Of a stretch of 64,000 nt of DNA, positions 60,859 through 64,000 are shown in pieces; positions within the stretch are counted from its first letter, which is position 1; each line of letters opens with the position of its first letter. The notes under the pieces were generated by a model. It saw only the letters and a program-made list of their open reading frames with translations, was not told the origin of the DNA and did no database searches. Position numbers and translations under genes: made by a program. Source of the stretch: AC-32 sp963754265 (lineage in GTDB: Bacteria; Actinomycetota; Thermoleophilia; Gaiellales; Gaiellaceae); contig CAVWFB010000009.1 of the NCBI GenBank assembly GCA_963754265.1, forward strand, positions 141,428 to 205,427, written 5' to 3'.

Positions 60859-62019
60859 ATGAGCAAGAAACGCGGAGTGCTGGTCTGGAGCCTGTTCGGG
60901 CTGGCGACGATCCTGATGCTGGTCTCGTCGCTCACGGTCTGGGCGAAGCGCCAGTTGCTGAACGACGACGCCTGGGCGAACTCCTCCTCACAGCTCCTGG
61001 CAAACGACGAGGTTCGCGGGGCGATCGCTCAGAAGCTGAGCGACGGGCTGTTCGCGCGGGTCGACGTGGAAGCCCAGCTGCGCGAGCGGCTGCCGCCGCG
61101 CTCGCAGGGAGCCGCCCCGGTGCTGGCGGCGGCGCTGCAGAACAACCTCGGGCCCGCGGCCGCCAACGCGCTCCTGCAGCGGCCCAGGGTGCAGGCGCTC
61201 TGGGAGAACGCCAACAGGCGCGCCCACGCGGCGGTGATCAAGGTGCTGGAGGGCAAGGATCTCGGCAGGAACGAAAACATCTCGACCGCAAACGGCGAGG
61301 TCACGCTCGACCTGCGCCCGGCGATCACCAGGCTGGCGACGCGCCTCGGGGTGGAGGACAAGCTGAAGGCAAACACCGATCCGAACGCCGGCCAGCTCGT
61401 GATCATGAAGTCGGACCAGCTCAGCGCCGCCCAGACGGCGGTGAAGACCCTCAAGGCCTTGAGCTCGCTGCTTCTGCTCGCCGTCGTCGCCTTCTACGCG
61501 CTCGCGATCTACCTCGCGCACGGACGGCGCAGGCTGCTGCTGGGGGCGACCGGGGCGAGCCTCGTCTTCGTCGGCCTGGTGATCGCCTCGCTCAGGCACT
61601 TCCTCGGCGACGTGATCGTCGACTCGCTCGTCAAGACGGAGGCCTACAGGCATCCGGTATTCGTCATCTGGGGGATCGAGACGAGCGTGCTGCGAGACAT
61701 CGCGGTCATCCTGGTCGTCTACGGCGCCTTGGTACTCCTCGCGACGGCCTTGGCGGGCCCGAATCGAGCCGCGGTCGCCGTCAGGCGCTGGCTGGCACCC
61801 TCCTTCCGGCACCACCCGGTCGTCGTCTGGCTGGCCGCTCTCGCCCTCTTTTTGATCCTGCTCGCCTGGGGACCGACGGCCGGCAACCGGGCTCTGCTCG
61901 GCGTTCTGCTTCTTGCGGTCACGACCGCGATCGCCATCGAGGCGCTGCGCCGGCAGACGCTGCGGGAGTTTCCTGAGGATCGGCACCCGGCAGTTGCGAA
62001 GGCTCCTGGAGCAACCTAA
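60859..62019 (+). CDS. Uncharacterised integral membrane protein
   Basis: A 386-residue protein. A first membrane helix (VWSLFGLATILMLVSSLTVWA) is followed by a soluble region of about 150 residues (about 35-190) that is helical and Ala/Leu-rich, with DKLKANTDPNAGQLVIMKSDQLSAAQTAVK just before the second membrane block. Further hydrophobic segments lie at about 195-225, 228-250, 275-305 and 320-360. The layout of one TM, a soluble loop and a cluster of TMs is seen in many actinobacterial proteins of unknown function. The ATG at 60859 has an AAGGAG site close by. Confidence 0.8.
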   Translation: MSKKRGVLVWSLFGLATILMLVSSLTVWAKRQLLNDDAWANSSSQLLANDEVRGAIAQKLSDGLFARVDVEAQLRERLPPRSQGAAPVLAAALQNNLGPAAANALLQRPRVQALWENANRRAHAAVIKVLEGKDLGRNENISTANGEVTLDLRPAITRLATRLGVEDKLKANTDPNAGQLVIMKSDQLSAAQTAVKTLKALSSLLLLAVVAFYALAIYLAHGRRRLLLGATGASLVFVGLVIASLRHFLGDVIVDSLVKTEAYRHPVFVIWGIETSVLRDIAVILVVYGALVLLATALAGPNRAAVAVRRWLAPSFRHHPVVVWLAALALFLILLAWGPTAGNRALLGVLLLAVTTAIAIEALRRQTLREFPEDRHPAVAKAPGAT

Positions 62020-62112
62020 AGCACGCTAGTCGCGCAGGCTCCCGGACGTTGCCTGCCGACTTCGCGCTCGCCTCGTCGTTCGGGCGTCCAGGCGACGGCT
62101 ACTGGCGTACCG

Positions 62113-63964
62113 TCAGCCCCGCAGGCCGATGAGCTCCTGCCCTTCGTGCAGCTCCGTCCGGTCGCCGGCGGCGACGACGACCAGCTCCTTCCCAGGAGTG
62201 TGTACGAACATCGCAATGCCGTTCGCGCCCAGGCCCGCGAGTCGATCCTTTCCTCCATTCGCCCCCGCCGGCTCGGCGACCGAAATCTCGCCACCGGCCT
62301 CGATTCGGGCCAGGAGCTCTTCGTGGGTGGCGGAGCCGTCGAACAGAATCGGCACCCTGGATAGGAACGCCGCCTCTCGCCGCTCGCTGACCGGGAGCTG
62401 GAATACGTGACCGCGGCCGAAGTACTCGGAGAGGTCGGTCGCGACCATCGCGTTGAGGGCTTCGTCGTCACCGACGGCGAGCGCATAGTCGAGCTCGTCG
62501 AGATCGGAGGGGGCGGTGTCCGTGGCGTCCTGCGTGGGGTCGCCCTTGTACACCTTGAGCCCGTCAGCTTCGGCGGCGCGCGCGTGCTCCTCGTTGGCGG
62601 TCCACAGCAGCACGGTCAGCCCCCGGGCTTGAAGGGCGCGCCCGATTGCGCGCCCGACCGGGCTCGCACCGACCAGCAGGACCCCGCCCGGGCCGGTGCG
62701 CGCGACGCCGAGCGCGCGAGCCACCGGGCCCCCGCTGAGCCCGTAGATGAGCGCAGTTGCGACGATCACGATGAAGGTGATCGGGATCAGGTCCTCTGCC
62801 CCGCCGCCGATACCGGCCTGGCTCAGGCCGAGCGCGAACGTCGACGAGGTCGCGGCCGCGACGATCCCTCGGGGTGCCATCCAGGCGATGAACGCTCGCT
62901 CGCGCCAATCAAGCGATGAGCCGAACGTCGACAGCGCGACGGCGAGCGGCCGGCCGAGAAACACGAGCACGGCGACGAAGGCGATGCTCACCCACCCGAT
63001 CTGGGCGATCTGGTGCGGCGTGACGCGGGCGGAGAGGATGATGAACAGGATCCCGATCAGGAACGTCGTGAGCGTGCCGATCCGCTCTCGCCACGAACGG
63101 AGCGAGCTTTGCTCGCTGGATCGCCACCCCCGGCGGCTCGGTGCCGCGGGGTGGCCGGTTGACGAGGATCGCGCCGATCACCAGACCGGTGATCAGGCCG
63201 GAGTCGTCACGAAGCAGATCGGCGCCGACGACCATCGCGACGACGAACATCAACGTCCCGGTCACGGCCTGTGGCTGGTTGGGCTTGAACCATGCCGCCC
63301 AGGCCAGGATCAGGACCGCGCCGGCGACGCCGAAGCCGACGCCCACCCCGACGTTGAGGAGGAACTGGAAGATCTCCTGCCCGGCCTTCGCATGCCCGGC
63401 AACCACGGCGTTGAACACGACGACGCCGAGCGTCGCGCCGATGGGGTCGGCCAGGGTGCCCTCCCACTTCAGGACGAGGTTGACCTCCTTCGACGGGCGG
63501 ATGAAGTCGAGCAGCGGCCCGACCACCGTCGGGCCGGAGACGACGAGCACCGCGCCGAGCACGAGCGCGACCTCGAAGGACAGGTCGAACAGCAGGTAGG
63601 CGGCGACCGTCCCGATCGCCCACGTGACCAGGATTCCGAGGGTCACCAGTCGGCGGGAGACGCGAGCGACGGCGCCCGTGAGCTTGCTCAGCTTCAGGCC
63701 GAGCCCGGCTTCGAACAGGATGATCCCGACGGCAATCGAGACGACGGCGGAGATCAGTTGCTGGCCAAGCAGGGCGTTGGGATCCAGCGCACCGGCCGCG
63801 CCTGCACCGAACCCCAGCGCGAGCAGCACCAGGATCGATGGCAGCCGGAGGACCTGGCCGATCAGTGGCGCCGCCGCCGCCAGGACGGCCACCAGCCCGA
63901 GCTCGAACAGCGTTCGCGACTCGGTGAGCGCCGCTATCGGGACTGTGTTGAGCAGGCCGTTCAT
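62113..63964 (-). CDS. CPA1-type cation/proton antiporter with TrkA-N domain (frameshifted as read)
   Basis: A NhaP2-like antiporter. The N-terminal half, from ATG at 63964, has LPSILVLLALGFGAGAAGALDP, the central GPTVVGPLLDFIRPSKEVNLVLKWEGTLADPIGATLGVVVFNAV (ion-binding Asp region), and GLVIGAILVNRPPRGTEPPG. The second half (SWRERIGTLTTFLIGILFIIL, FIAWMAPRGIVAAATSSTFAL, a Rossmann-like TrkA-N domain with GGVLLVGASPVGRAIGRAL) is in another frame ending at 62113. The switch is in a T3 run at 63108-63110, and one extra base explains it. It would exchange Na+ or K+ for H+ under nucleotide control. Confidence 0.85.
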
Positions 63965-64000
63965 CGCTGTGGGGCGGGCTCAGTGGCCGGGCCCCGGCCG

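Noticed and set aside
45111..63110. Programmed ribosomal frameshifting in the kinase, flippase, radical SAM and antiporter genes
   Set aside because: No slippery heptamers or downstream pseudoknots were seen, and the radical SAM gene would need three or four events. Base-call error is simpler.

Overview
The window looks like chromosomal DNA of a GC-rich actinobacterium. The lepA-hemW-hrcA-dnaJ block, the rpsT/holA/comEC/comEA/leuS block, an F420/FMN-type PPOX oxidoreductase, a MalT-like LuxR regulator and many GTG/TTG starts all fit. A deep-branching class such as Thermoleophilia is my best guess, by inference only. Genes are tightly packed with frequent 1-8 bp overlaps. No rRNA, tRNA, CRISPR array, insertion sequence or prophage was recognised.

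Layout. 1-12.4 kb (mostly minus): dnaJ (cut by the edge), hrcA, hemW, lepA and murJ; then rpsT (plus) facing holA, comEC, comEA and leuS. leuS is preceded by what looks like a leader-peptide attenuator. 12.4-18.4 kb: a cupin, an EamA transporter and a branched-chain amino acid ABC transporter (livGFHMK order). 18.5-30 kb: catabolic and redox genes (DUF255 thioredoxin-fold protein, GNAT, PLP decarboxylase, HMG-CoA-lyase-like enzyme, PPOX protein, beta-propeller protein plus MoaD/ThiS protein, Tat-exported class V aminotransferase, MFS carrier), a nicotinamidase-like hydrolase divergent from an NrtR-type regulator, and a sulfite-oxidase-family protein. 30-41 kb: a double-NBD ABC ATPase with a giant FtsX permease, malate synthase, membrane proteins, an NlpC/P60 hydrolase, a small HTH protein and a KhtT/KhtU-like K+/H+ antiporter. 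41-49 kb: DedA plus a cluster of LuxR-type regulators (two response regulators, a MASE1 histidine kinase, a PAS-LuxR protein and a large MalT-like regulator). 49-64 kb: envelope and ion genes (AI-2E family transporter, two UPF0104-type flippase-like proteins, metallo-beta-lactamase-fold hydrolase, holin-phosphodiesterase fusion, K+ channel, CAP protein, lipoprotein, GAP-family protein, radical SAM maturase, cation/proton antiporter).

Regulatory picture. A recurring TAnnnT hexamer, often TAGGCT, sits 7-9 nt before the start codon of about a dozen genes, which implies leaderless transcription. At three divergent junctions the two -10 hexamers interlock on one near-palindrome. Four convergent junctions end on a shared CTAG. 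At least seven positions, six of them beyond 45 kb, show an apparent single-base gain that breaks a family-conserved frame. Sequencing or assembly error is the simplest explanation, and the affected genes are flagged.

I found no defence system or obvious mobile island. The most interesting unexplained signals are the leuS leader, the 11-bp iterons ahead of comEA, the interlocked promoters and a 70-bp inverted repeat pair at 16.9 and 22.3 kb.
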